DNA from: CAZAIO01 sp964485235
Lineage (GTDB): Bacteria > Chloroflexota > Dehalococcoidia > GIF9 > UBA5629
Length of the DNA stretch: 24,468 nucleotides
NCBI GenBank assembly: GCA_964485235.1
Contig: CAZAIO010000027.1
Location: 1 to 24,468 of the forward strand
Direction: 5' to 3'
Below, piece after piece: positions 16,542 to 24,394 of this stretch. A model generated the notes under the pieces. That model did no database searches. It saw nothing but the letters and a program-made list of their open reading frames with translations, and had not been told where the DNA came from. The translations under genes were made by a program, and so were the position numbers. Position 1 is the first letter of the stretch. Each line of letters starts with the position of its first letter.

Positions 16542-17249
16542 TCAGGGGATCTGGATCTCGTTACAGGCATGACGGGCAGAATCCATCTCGGCGGCCTTCT
16601 TGCTTTTACCGGTCCCCAAGCCTATGATACTGTCTCCGATCATTACCTGCACTACAAAGACCTTGTCGTGATCGGGGCCTTTTTCCTCTACGAGTATGTA
16701 TTTTGGAAGTATTGAATGTTTCGATTGCGTGTATTCCTGTAATCTGGATTTATAGTTCACTGTTACCGAGCTACTATCTATTGAATACAGTTGATCGTGA
16801 AATAGCTTAAGGATCAGATTTCTTGTCCTGGTCAGTCCCTGGTCGAGAAAAAGAGCTCCTATAAATGCTTCCAAGGTATCGGCAAGGTTTGTTTGTCGCT
16901 TTCGTCCACCTGTTGCTTCTTCCCCTTTACCCAGAAAAAGGTATTTACCGAGGTCCAGTGTAGAAGCAATTTGAGCTAATGTTTCCTCACGGATTAGGGA
17001 GACTCTAATCTCTGTCAGCTTTCCTTCGGGAAGATCGGGAAAATCATGGAATATTTTTCCCGAGATAACGAAATTAAGCACAGAATCCCCTAGAAATTCA
17101 AGGCGTTCGTTGTTGATATTAATATATTCAGGATTCTCATGTGAATACGAAGAATGAATAAACACACGTTCAAGAAGGCTGGTATCTTTAAATGTAATTC
17201 CAATTTTCTTTTCGAAGTCGTGAAGCCTGGCAAATCTCTTCATATTCAT
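16542..17249 (-). CDS. rnc: Ribonuclease III
   Basis: A 235-residue RNase III, the double-strand-specific endonuclease that processes rRNA precursors and other structured RNAs. The catalytic signature NERLEFLGDSVL lies near residues 47-58 and the second acidic pair is in DTLEAFIGALFLDQG near 123-137. A dsRNA-binding domain follows, from NYKSRLQEY to the KSKKAAEMDSARHA helix. The length is typical. The predicted -10 ends only three bases before the ATG at 17249, so the second in-frame ATG at 17243 is the more likely start of a leaderless mRNA. No ribosome binding site precedes either. It is convergent with the MBL gene. Confidence 0.96.
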   Translation of the reverse strand: MNMKRFARLHDFEKKIGITFKDTSLLERVFIHSSYSHENPEYININNERLEFLGDSVLNFVISGKIFHDFPDLPEGKLTEIRVSLIREETLAQIASTLDLGKYLFLGKGEEATGGRKRQTNLADTLEAFIGALFLDQGLTRTRNLILKLFHDQLYSIDSSSVTVNYKSRLQEYTQSKHSILPKYILVEEKGPDHDKVFVVQVMIGDSIIGLGTGKSKKAAEMDSARHACNEIQIP

Positions 17250-17252
17250 TTG

Positions 17253-17281
17253 AGTATAACAGCAGGTAAATACTCTGACAA
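17253..17281 (-). promoter_or_regulatory. Promoter of rnc, abutting the start codon
   Basis: On the minus strand: TTGTCA at 17281-17276, 17 bp of spacer, TATACT at 17258-17253, both 5 of 6. Only CAA separates the -10 from the first ATG. Confidence 0.6.
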
Positions 17282-17459
17282 ATTAATCAATTGTCATTTA
17301 CTTTTTCGGATTCCTGTAGTCCGAAAACTTTATTTCTTTTTGTGATACCAGATTTTATAAGTTAGACATTGGTTTTATATCAGGAAAATGTCAAGAACGT
17401 ATCTGTATTGCCGTCTATACTTAAATAACTTGATCATGAATATAAAACGGAGGGCTAAA

Positions 17460-17582
17460 ATGAATACTTATAAAAGAATATTTAATAGAGATAAATACAT
17501 CGTCATGATTTTAAGTGGAATTATCGTCAGCGGGGTCGGATTGGTTAGTATGATTGTAATGGCAGGTATATGGTACCTATAG
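17460..17582 (+). CDS. Single-helix small membrane protein (40 aa)
   Basis: A 40-residue protein: a basic N-terminus (MNTYKRIFNRDK) and one hydrophobic helix at about residues 13-39 ending in WYL. The ATG at 17460 is fixed by CGGAGGG five to six bases upstream; longer in-frame starts lack a site. It aligns without gaps to the next small protein (17829-17972), from NRDKYIVM against DNDRVLMS through the helix, including the shared Gly-Ile. Unknown function; the N-in, C-out orientation is inferred from charge. Confidence 0.6.
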   Translation: MNTYKRIFNRDKYIVMILSGIIVSGVGLVSMIVMAGIWYL

Positions 17583-17828
17583 TCCGATCGGAAATAGAAC
17601 AGAGGGAAAATCGTAAAAATTGTACCGGATACAACGAGTATCCTGCCTGTTCAATCAATATTCGTATAGCCACATATATTACTTAAGTCGCACGCGGAAA
17701 TAGTACGAACGTATCATGTTTTATGAATTATGTTTTGTGAAAATAAGTAATTATTATACGTGAATGAATTTGATCCTGTGGGTCGTATATATTTGTGTTC
17801 AAACACGGAGGAAAGAAAGGCATCAGTT

Positions 17829-17972
17829 ATGATGAAAATGGTAAAAGGTAAAAAATTTCTAGCTATTCTGGATAATGACCGAGTCTTAATGAGCATGTTT
17901 GCAGGTATTGTCCTGTGCAGTATTGTTATTGTTGCTCTGGCTGTAAAGGCTGCATTTTTACTTGTATCGTAA
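17829..17972 (+). CDS. Single-helix small membrane protein (47 aa), paralogue of the preceding one
   Basis: A 47-residue protein with a Lys-rich N-terminus (MMKMVKGKK), then the LDNDR element and one hydrophobic helix at about residues 21-46. The ATG at 17829 has GAAAGG eight bases upstream; the GTG at 17760 would give an N-terminus unlike its paralogue. The ungapped similarity to the 40-residue protein upstream and the matching topology suggest duplication. The stop lies 33 bp before the 106-residue protein at 18006, so these two may form an operon. Unknown function. Confidence 0.55.
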   Translation: MMKMVKGKKFLAILDNDRVLMSMFAGIVLCSIVIVALAVKAAFLLVS

Positions 17973-18005
17973 TAATAAATTGTATTTCAGAAAAGAACTA
18001 TATTT

Positions 18006-18326
18006 ATGAATACTGACAAGCAACCGGAAAATCTACAGAAGGTAGAAGAAGACGGCATTGAAAATCAGCTTCTCCAGATAAAAGAGACAATATCTACTCT
18101 GGAAAGCAGGATGGACGAAGATCGACGGTTAATCCAGTCAAGCAGGTTAAGTGTGGGAATAATCGTGATAGGCATTGTTATTCTTCTTGGGCTTGCAATT
18201 CTATTTTTCGGCTCATCTCTCCACACAATGACATCGGTATTATTTCACGGTATATGCCTTGCAGGGATTGGTGTGGTTATCGCTTTGCTCTGTACTGCAT
18301 TACCAAAAAATAAGAAGACCCGGTGA
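18006..18326 (+). CDS. Coiled-coil plus two-helix membrane protein (106 aa)
   Basis: A 106-residue protein. Residues about 15-44 (GIENQLLQIKETISTLESRM) have the heptad pattern of a short coiled coil with acidic flanks. Two hydrophobic segments follow at about 49-69 and 76-98, then a KKNKKTR-like basic end, so both termini should be cytoplasmic. I do not recognise the family. Its ribosome binding site is weak and it follows the 47-residue protein by 33 bp. It could be an accessory subunit that oligomerises through the coiled coil; that is inference. Confidence 0.6.
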   Translation: MNTDKQPENLQKVEEDGIENQLLQIKETISTLESRMDEDRRLIQSSRLSVGIIVIGIVILLGLAILFFGSSLHTMTSVLFHGICLAGIGVVIALLCTALPKNKKTR

Positions 18327-18525
18327 AAAATATTCCTGTCCATACTAAAATATCTTTGTAGAATGTATATAGCTAAAATATGATTTAATATCGTAATATT
18401 TTTGTTAAATTCTATTTTGGTGTTACTAAAAAGCCTCTCAACCATTTCTATTGCACGAAATTTAAAAACCCCCAGCTCATCCGCGACAATTCTCAATAAC
18501 TTCAACATTTTTTCTCATCGATTTC

Positions 18526-18558
18526 AATGTTTATATTAATATTCTCAATATAAACATT
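18526..18558. repeat. Perfect 12-bp inverted repeat
   Basis: Arms AATGTTTATATT (18526-18537) and AATATAAACATT (18547-18558) around a 9-base centre, within an otherwise gene-poor 458-bp stretch (18327-18784). It lies 17 bp upstream of a small minus-strand reading frame that begins at 18508, so it may be an operator. The rest of the stretch shows nothing I can name. Confidence 0.6.
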
Positions 18559-18784
18559 ATAATATCATGCAGAAGTATATGGAGTTCCATCCTGGGTACA
18601 AAGGTACTATATGAAAAAAGTACTAATGATGGGTTTCCTCTGAACTTATTCATGGAATAATATAAAAGATGCAAATAGGGTAATACTTTTATCAGGATAT
18701 ACGAAAAATTTTCCTGAACAAATAAACTAACAGCTCATATTTACCGTTTCTATAATAAATCGATAATAGAAAGATACAGGAGTC

Positions 18785-18982
18785 ATGGAGAATATCATAA
18801 AATTACTCACACAATGGATTGTCTGGATACTTATTACTATCGGTGGGCTTTGTATGTTATTGTCTCCGGTTGCCCGGTATGCTACAGGACAGGACTTATA
18901 CTTATGGGTCTTTCTCGGCGTGAGCTTTTTTGCTTTGATCACCGCGCTGGCAATCAATAAGCTTCATCACACGATCGCATAA
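18785..18982 (+). CDS. Two-helix small membrane protein (65 aa)
   Basis: A 65-residue protein with two hydrophobic segments at about residues 9-27 and 38-56, joined by a polar turn containing an Arg (PVARYATGQD), and ending in KLHHTIA. The start has AGGAG very close upstream. Trp and Tyr residues sit near helix ends as in membrane hairpins. Unknown function. It lies about 100 bp before the assembly gap. Confidence 0.55.
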   Translation: MENIIKLLTQWIVWILITIGGLCMLLSPVARYATGQDLYLWVFLGVSFFALITALAINKLHHTIA

Positions 18983-19389
18983 CACCGTAAAATGATTTAA
19001 CACAATAATCTCGCTTAATATTAGCGGTGTGAAAATCATCATTATTGTTTTTAATAGTCAATCTTCAAATTTATTTTCATCCNNNNNNNNNNNNNNNNNN
19101 NNNNNNNNNNNNNNNNNNNNNNNNNNNNNNNNNNNNNNNNNNNNNNNNNNNNNNNNNNNNNNNNNNNNNNNNNNNNNNNNNNTCAATAGACAGAAAAATC
19201 TCCGGCAGGTATTTTCACCTGTTTCCTTGCTTTTCCCAATGCGTATAATGTGACAATTAACTATATCATAATTAGGCATATTAACAGGTTTAAAACGAGT
19301 AGCATAGCGGAAGGCAGGGCAATAGCTATGGTATATACTATAGATGAAAGGTTGAGAAAATAAAGAAATAAGGGGAAAGGAGAAATAAA
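18983..19389. other. Intergenic stretch including a 100-N assembly gap
   Basis: Exactly 100 N at 19083-19182, the conventional placeholder for a join of unknown length. The flanks carry no recognisable gene. Any reading frame drawn through the N run is an artefact. Confidence 0.95.
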
Positions 19390-19548
19390 ATGGCAGCATT
19401 AATTATCGCAGCAATAATCGCAATCCCGATCATTCTCTTCCCGGTGGCTCTGATATGGTACTTCAACATAGGCGGTTTATATCATGCAGTGAAAGAAGCC
19501 AGGACCGCACGTGAGAAGAAACTTGCAACCGCTAAATTGACCAGGTGA
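19390..19548 (+). CDS. Single-helix small membrane protein with basic tail (52 aa)
   Basis: A 52-residue protein, short enough to escape usual length filters. It begins with a helix rich in Ala and Ile (residues 2-25) containing two Pro and ending in WYF. It continues as a polar, strongly basic amphipathic tail rich in Lys, Arg and Ala (residues 33-52), so the topology is probably N-out, C-in. The GGAG site lies seven bases before the ATG. A strong hairpin terminator follows about 70 bp after the stop. Unknown function. Confidence 0.6.
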   Translation: MAALIIAAIIAIPIILFPVALIWYFNIGGLYHAVKEARTAREKKLATAKLTR

Positions 19549-19620
19549 GATATACGGAAAAAATTAGTAGAGGGGTGAATAAAACGAAGATATTGAAAAT
19601 AAGAACAAAAGGAATTTTTT

Positions 19621-19655
19621 AAAAGGCTGGATATGAAAAAGATGTCCAGCCTTTT
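19621..19655. terminator. Hairpin terminator between convergent small genes
   Basis: Perfect 11-bp arms (AAAAGGCTGGA at 19621-19631 and TCCAGCCTTTT at 19645-19655) with a 13-base loop. T-rich sequence is present on both sides, so it can serve the 52-residue gene and, on the other strand, the 116-residue gene. Confidence 0.75.
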
Positions 19656-19814
19656 AAATTAAATAATGTTCCAATGAATGAACCACAATCATTTATAAAC
19701 CTTTCCAACAACTGTTCACTGTAGAATGTAACTATCCAGCCTTAACATTCCGTTTTAAGCATTTTATCAGCCACTATATAATCCAACTTTCAATACTATA
19801 TTTAAAAAGGAATT

Positions 19815-20165
19815 TCAAGTAGTTTCGCCGGGAAATCCAACAGAGACAAGTGTTTTAATTGCCGCAATTATTGCAGCCGGAGCCATAAAAGTAGCGATAA
19901 GGCTGAGCATGTTATCGAATAATGAACCGAGTTCTGTGTTTTTAATAGGGTCAAGTACATTACCGACGACTACTAATGCTATAGTAGCTACCAGAAATGC
20001 AACGGTCTCTTTTTTGGTGACATTGATAACTCCTACTATTGTACCCAGTCCAACCAGTATTAGTATTATCGTTGTGCTCCTCGGGGCAATAATGCTACCG
20101 GCTATCGCAGTTAAAAGACCAAGTGCAAAAGCGATAAAACCGACTATCCAGATTTCTTTCCGCAT
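19815..20165 (-). CDS. Four-helix membrane protein of unknown function (116 aa)
   Basis: A 116-residue protein with hydrophobic segments at about residues 5-24, 27-44, 50-70 and 83-103. Numbering is from the ATG at 20165, which has AGGAGGG seven bases upstream. The longer in-frame start at 20198 lies upstream of that site and is rejected. The first loop is positively charged (PRST) and the N-terminus is MRKE. It resembles small conserved membrane proteins of anaerobic bacteria and archaea that have no known role. It is divergent from the MFS transporter. Confidence 0.65.
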   Translation of the reverse strand: MRKEIWIVGFIAFALGLLTAIAGSIIAPRSTTIILILVGLGTIVGVINVTKKETVAFLVATIALVVVGNVLDPIKNTELGSLFDNMLSLIATFMAPAAIIAAIKTLVSVGFPGETT

Positions 20166-20545
20166 ATTCAGGTCCCTCCTAGTGTTAGTGCAGTACATAG
20201 TAGCATGATATCACCCGATGATAAAGCATTTATAAGTATATGCTCGCAGATTTTTTATATTATTATAGTCCACGTTATGGTACACCTATGGGAATATCGA
20301 TTGAAGTAATAATTTCAATGTGCAAAAAAGAGAGTGGTATTTGATGATAAATATGGTAGTAATCAAAATGCACGAATAAAAAAGATAGTACGCGCAATGC
20401 TTTTCAAATTTGCTTCTCTAAAGTTGGTAATATATACTTTTCAACTTAAGGCATCTTTTATACAGTTCCAATAAAATATATTGCTTTCGGCAGGTTCTTT
20501 CTGCATTGAAAAATGATTCGCATTTAAATCGTTTATACGTGATAT
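20166..20545. other. Divergent intergenic region of about 380 bp
   Basis: It separates the minus-strand membrane protein from the MFS gene. It contains a small dyad (TATCA CCCGA TGATA) near 20204-20218 and is otherwise AT-rich. I see no gene and no promoter pair close to consensus. Confidence 0.4.
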
Positions 20546-21958
20546 ATGTCTGATACTCTGAAAAAAGTAAATAATACGGCTTCAGTTAAAAAGATCACAT
20601 TAGCAGTTTCGGCAGCTTCATCTTTTATTAATGCAATGAATATGAACGCGGTCACTGTGGCTGTTCCTTCGATCGCAAGAGAACTGTCTATGAATGCCGT
20701 ATTAATGGTCTGGATAGTAAATTCGACTGTAATTATTTCCACAGTATTGTTTATAGCTTTCGGGCGGATCGGGGATATTTGGGGAAGAAAGAGAATATTC
20801 CTCTATGGGTTTATAATAAACGTTATATCCGGTTTTTTATGTGCCACAGCAGGCTCAGAAATATCTTTTATTATTTACAGAGCGATACAGGGCATAGCGG
20901 GAGGTATGACTCTGGGTACAGCAGTGGCTCTTCTTTCATCAGTGTTTCCGGTTAAAGAACGTGGGAAGGCGTTTGGTATCAATGCGGCTGCCCTCTATAT
21001 CGGAATAGCCAGTGGACCTTCGCTTGGTGGAGTTCTTACCCAGCATATGAGCTGGAGGAGTCTTTTTTACCTTTTCGGAGGACTGAGTGTGATTGTAGTA
21101 GTCCTCGTTTTATGGAAACTGAAAGGCGAATGGGCTGATTCACATGGTGAAAAATTGGATGTAACAGGTACAATTATTATTACTCTTTCTATAATATTTA
21201 TTTTGGTTGGCTTCACATATTTACCGGCACTCTTTGCAATAGTTCTGGTAGTTATTGGAATTGCATGTATGGTTTTATTCGTGCGAATTGAAAGAAAAGC
21301 ACGATATCCTGTCCTTGATCTGAATGTATTTAAGGGGAACCGGCCATTTGTCTTTTCAAATTTTGCTACGATGTTCAATTATATTGCTATGGCTTCGATC
21401 GCCTTTTTTGCAAGTCTCTATCTGCAATATATTAAAGGGCTGAGTCCTCAGACTACCGGTCTCATTTTACTGGTACAACCTGTAGTTATAACAGTGTTTG
21501 CTGTTATATCCGGAAGACTGTCAGATAGAATAGAACCACAGATAATTGCTTCAACCGGTATGCTTTTTACCGTTATTGCAATGGTTTTGTTTTATTTTGT
21601 GAATGAGAGAACAGATATCGTATCATTTATGTTTTTTTTAGCCCTTGTCGGTTTAAGCCAGGGGCTTTTCACCACGCCGAATATTAATGCGATTATGAGT
21701 TCGGTCGATGTGAAATTTCTGGGTGCCGCATCGGGAACGCAGGCTACAATGAGAGGTGCCGGAATGGTAATAGGGCTTGGAATTGCCACAATTGCTTTCG
21801 GTCATTTTATCGGTAATGTTCAGATGTCGCCGGAATATTATCCGGCGTTTCTTACGAGCATGAAAGTATGTTTTCTTGTTGCTTCTATAACTGCGTTTGC
21901 TGGTATGTGTTCACAATATATTGGAAGAAGAATTAATAGTATAGCTCGATCTGAATGA
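20546..21958 (+). CDS. MFS transporter, DHA2 (drug:H+ antiporter) type
   Basis: A 470-residue major facilitator protein. Motif A of the first half is GRIGDIWGRKR near residues 73-83, and an antiporter motif C-like stretch (GIASGPSLGGVLTQ) occurs in the fifth helix near residue 153. The MNAVTVAVPSIARELS first helix and the WIVNSTVI second helix are typical of the EmrB/QacA group. The length would allow 14 helices. It should export a hydrophobic compound against a proton gradient; the substrate is not readable. The ribosome binding site is weak. No membrane-fusion partner or TetR-type regulator is next to it. Confidence 0.9.
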   Translation: MSDTLKKVNNTASVKKITLAVSAASSFINAMNMNAVTVAVPSIARELSMNAVLMVWIVNSTVIISTVLFIAFGRIGDIWGRKRIFLYGFIINVISGFLCATAGSEISFIIYRAIQGIAGGMTLGTAVALLSSVFPVKERGKAFGINAAALYIGIASGPSLGGVLTQHMSWRSLFYLFGGLSVIVVVLVLWKLKGEWADSHGEKLDVTGTIIITLSIIFILVGFTYLPALFAIVLVVIGIACMVLFVRIERKARYPVLDLNVFKGNRPFVFSNFATMFNYIAMASIAFFASLYLQYIKGLSPQTTGLILLVQPVVITVFAVISGRLSDRIEPQIIASTGMLFTVIAMVLFYFVNERTDIVSFMFFLALVGLSQGLFTTPNINAIMSSVDVKFLGAASGTQATMRGAGMVIGLGIATIAFGHFIGNVQMSPEYYPAFLTSMKVCFLVASITAFAGMCSQYIGRRINSIARSE

Positions 21959-22011
21959 TAATACATAATGAATTATTATCGTTGTTAAATCCCCAAGACT
22001 ATAATCAGATA

Positions 22012-22040
22012 TTGTGTTGAAAAAATAATTGCTATATACT
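22012..22040 (+). promoter_or_regulatory. Predicted promoter of the first tandem surface protein
   Basis: TTGTGT at 22012-22017, 17 bp of spacer, TATACT at 22035-22040. The second copy has a matching arrangement (TTGTAT, 17 bp, TATACT), which strengthens the call. Confidence 0.45.
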
Positions 22041-22084
22041 AAATTAAAAATTGTCAACAAAATAAACTAGTCAGGAGTAGGGAG

Positions 22085-23131
22085 ATGAAAAGTCTATTAA
22101 AAGGAGTGAGCATTTTTGCACTGGCACTTTTTCTTGCCTTGGGTGGAATTTTTATTCCTGCCGTAAACAATGAAGTGGTCAACGGTGGTTTTATTACTCC
22201 CACATTAACTGCAAATATTACCTCTCCTGCTAATGGTGCCGTTATACAGACCGGTAATTGTTTTGCAGTGAACGCTTCTATTTCAATTTTGTGTGCCGTC
22301 ATAGACCAGAATTTTGACAAAGGTTCTCTGTTGTCACGGCCTGTTTATGCTTTAGACGGATGTAATGTTACAAATGTTAGCGCAACAATAACCGTAACTG
22401 GCAATGCCGTGATAAATGATACGGCAACAAAAGCCGCATCAACCGGTTTGAGTTGTCCTGAGTATAGTACAAGCTGTCCGGATTCGGTCACGTTTAGCTG
22501 GAATGTGTGCTGTACCGGCCCCGGAGCAGTGACTATTACCGTTACACCATATGCTGAATTAAACGTAGCTCAAACTCCAATCAATTTAATTCAACCGGTC
22601 TTTGCTTCTTCTCCTTATTCCCCGTTACCACCTGAAAAACTGATAAGCGATAGCATTACTATTACGCAGGTGGCAAAAGATGATTTTTATGAAAATTGGC
22701 TTATGGATTCCGGCGGGGCATCGATGGGAACGTCACATAATGTCAGGGCTACCAATGTTTGGGCACACCCGCAGACATTAGAGACGGGACAAAAGGTCAT
22801 CATCTACGCAAATATGGCAAACAAAGGCGATTTAGAGGGACCTTACACAGCCACACTGAAAATAAACGGTGTGGAAGAAGCAGTGAAAACGGGTATGCTT
22901 CAGGGGAATACGGCGGTCCCGCTACAATTTGTTGTGAGCCGTGATGAGCCGGGGACATACCATGTCGATGTGAACGGAAAGTCGACCTTTTTTACCGTGA
23001 TCGGGAATACTGTTGAAAAGGAAACGATTTCGAAAAATACACTTGGCCTGTTGCTGCTCTGGGGCTTTTTGCTCCTGGCACTCATTGCGGCGCTGGTGAT
23101 CATCGTTTACCGGAGAAAGCAAACTTATTAG
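22085..23131 (+). CDS. Tandem Cys-rich membrane-anchored surface protein, copy 1
   Basis: A 348-residue exported protein. It has an N-terminal signal or anchor helix (about residues 8-27) and a Ser/Thr-rich beta domain (about 40-165) starting TANITSPANGA with seven Cys, including a CC pair. A second all-beta domain (about 190-308) resembles CARDB/Ig-like adhesion domains (WAHPQTLETGQKVIIYANMANKG, shown in part). A C-terminal helix (about 316-338) ends in RRKQTY, a stop-transfer signal, so both domains face outward. The start has AGGAG seven bases upstream. Copy 2 follows 127 bp downstream. Residues about 179-328 are encoded by DNA identical to copy 2, while the N-terminal half is only about 70% identical in protein. 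Confidence 0.78.
   Translation: MKSLLKGVSIFALALFLALGGIFIPAVNNEVVNGGFITPTLTANITSPANGAVIQTGNCFAVNASISILCAVIDQNFDKGSLLSRPVYALDGCNVTNVSATITVTGNAVINDTATKAASTGLSCPEYSTSCPDSVTFSWNVCCTGPGAVTITVTPYAELNVAQTPINLIQPVFASSPYSPLPPEKLISDSITITQVAKDDFYENWLMDSGGASMGTSHNVRATNVWAHPQTLETGQKVIIYANMANKGDLEGPYTATLKINGVEEAVKTGMLQGNTAVPLQFVVSRDEPGTYHVDVNGKSTFFTVIGNTVEKETISKNTLGLLLLWGFLLLALIAALVIIVYRRKQTY
22618..23068 (+). repeat. 451-bp exact repeat, unit 1
   Basis: Identical by eye, base for base, to 23789-24239 (offset 1171 bp). It starts at the interdomain SPLPPEK linker and ends inside the last membrane helix. Sequence on both sides diverges at once. Confidence 0.92.
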
Positions 23132-23166
23132 GTAACTGAAAAAAGAAATTACACTCACGACTCAAT

Positions 23167-23191
23167 AAAGTATTGTATATGACAATACTTT
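23167..23191. repeat. Inverted repeat between and within the tandem genes' control region
   Basis: Perfect 10-bp arms, AAAGTATTGT (23167-23176) and ACAATACTTT (23182-23191), with a 5-base loop. It overlaps the -35 and most of the spacer of the predicted copy-2 promoter, so it may be an operator. Being followed by T-rich DNA, it might instead be a weak terminator of copy 1. Confidence 0.5.
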
Positions 23192-23201
23192 TATATATAC
23201 T
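23173..23201 (+). promoter_or_regulatory. Predicted promoter of the second tandem surface protein
   Basis: TTGTAT at 23173-23178, 17 bp of spacer, TATACT at 23196-23201, about 57 bp before the start codon. It is arranged like the copy-1 promoter. Confidence 0.4.
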
Positions 23202-23258
23202 ACGCTTAATATATTCTTAATATTTATCATACCGGATATTATTTTTGAGGGTAAATAA

Positions 23259-24305
23259 ATGAAAAGAAAATTGAAAGCGACTATCATCTGTGTAATTGCG
23301 TTATTCTTTGCTATTAGTGGATCTCTAATACCCGGTTTAATCAATAATAAAACTGCAGCTCGTCCTTTAGATGTTTTAACAGCTAATATTACGTCTCCTG
23401 CTAATAATACGACGATACAGTCCGGTAATTGTTTTATAGTAACGGCTACGGTATCAGCTACGTGCGCAGTAACTGACCGGAGTTTTGGCAAAGACTCTCT
23501 ATTTTCCAGACCTGTTTATGCTGTGAACGGATGCGATGTAATGAATGTTAGCGCGACAATAGCAGTAACCGGCAATGCTGTGATAAATGATACGGCAACA
23601 AAAGCCGCACCAACCGGCTTGAGTTGTCCTGAGTTTAGTTCAAGCTGTCCTTCTTCGACCAATTTTAGCTGGAACGTATGCTGTACCGGGCCCGGAGTAG
23701 TGACTATAACAGTGACACCATACGGTGAAAGTTATGTCGCTCAAGCTCCGTTTGATTTAATTCAACCGGTTTTTGCTAGCAGTCTTTCTTCCCCGTTACC
23801 ACCTGAAAAACTGATAAGCGATAGCATTACTATTACGCAGGTGGCAAAAGATGATTTTTATGAAAATTGGCTTATGGATTCCGGCGGGGCATCGATGGGA
23901 ACGTCACATAATGTCAGGGCTACCAATGTTTGGGCACACCCGCAGACATTAGAGACGGGACAAAAGGTCATCATCTACGCAAATATGGCAAACAAAGGCG
24001 ATTTAGAGGGACCTTACACAGCCACACTGAAAATAAACGGTGTGGAAGAAGCAGTGAAAACGGGTATGCTTCAGGGGAATACGGCGGTCCCGCTACAATT
24101 TGTTGTGAGCCGTGATGAGCCGGGGACATACCATGTCGATGTGAACGGAAAGTCGACCTTTTTTACCGTGATCGGGAATACTGTTGAAAAGGAAACGATT
24201 TCGAAAAATACACTTGGCCTGTTGCTGCTCTGGGGCTTTCTGCTCCTGGCACTTATTGCAGCGCTGGTGATTATCTTAATGCGGCGGCGGCAGACCTATA
24301 GCTAA
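23259..24305 (+). CDS. Tandem Cys-rich membrane-anchored surface protein, copy 2
   Basis: A 348-residue paralogue of the preceding protein with the same length and layout. It has a signal or anchor helix (about residues 8-26), a Cys-rich beta domain beginning TANITSPANNT with the same seven Cys, a CARDB-like domain, and a C-terminal helix ending in RRRQTYS. The seven shared Cys and the Ser/Thr content suggest a disulphide-stabilised exterior domain. GAGGGT precedes the start. The C-terminal half is DNA-identical to copy 1. The remaining 3' end differs mainly at third positions plus a few replacements, as expected at the edge of a conversion tract. Function unknown; adhesion or S-layer association is a guess. 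Confidence 0.78.
   Translation: MKRKLKATIICVIALFFAISGSLIPGLINNKTAARPLDVLTANITSPANNTTIQSGNCFIVTATVSATCAVTDRSFGKDSLFSRPVYAVNGCDVMNVSATIAVTGNAVINDTATKAAPTGLSCPEFSSSCPSSTNFSWNVCCTGPGVVTITVTPYGESYVAQAPFDLIQPVFASSLSSPLPPEKLISDSITITQVAKDDFYENWLMDSGGASMGTSHNVRATNVWAHPQTLETGQKVIIYANMANKGDLEGPYTATLKINGVEEAVKTGMLQGNTAVPLQFVVSRDEPGTYHVDVNGKSTFFTVIGNTVEKETISKNTLGLLLLWGFLLLALIAALVIILMRRRQTYS
23789..24239 (+). repeat. 451-bp exact repeat, unit 2
   Basis: Second copy of the repeat at 22618-23068; same orientation, same reading frame and same position in the host gene. Confidence 0.92.
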
Positions 24306-24354
24306 CCGGTAGTTGTTTATCGGGATTTCACGGTAAGATAGTAAGAGTGAAGTC

Positions 24355-24383
24355 TTGCCCGCTCTCCAGCCTCATGCTATAAT
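24355..24383 (+). promoter_or_regulatory. Promoter of tRNA-Gln
   Basis: TTGCCC at 24355-24360, 17 bp of spacer, perfect TATAAT at 24378-24383 with an extended TGC just before it. It lies 11 bp before the tRNA. Confidence 0.65.
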
Positions 24384-24394
24384 GCCAATGACGC

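Noticed and set aside
19029..19399. Reading frames running through the N block on both strands
   Set aside because: They exist only because N does not encode stops; the flanking residues show no protein character.
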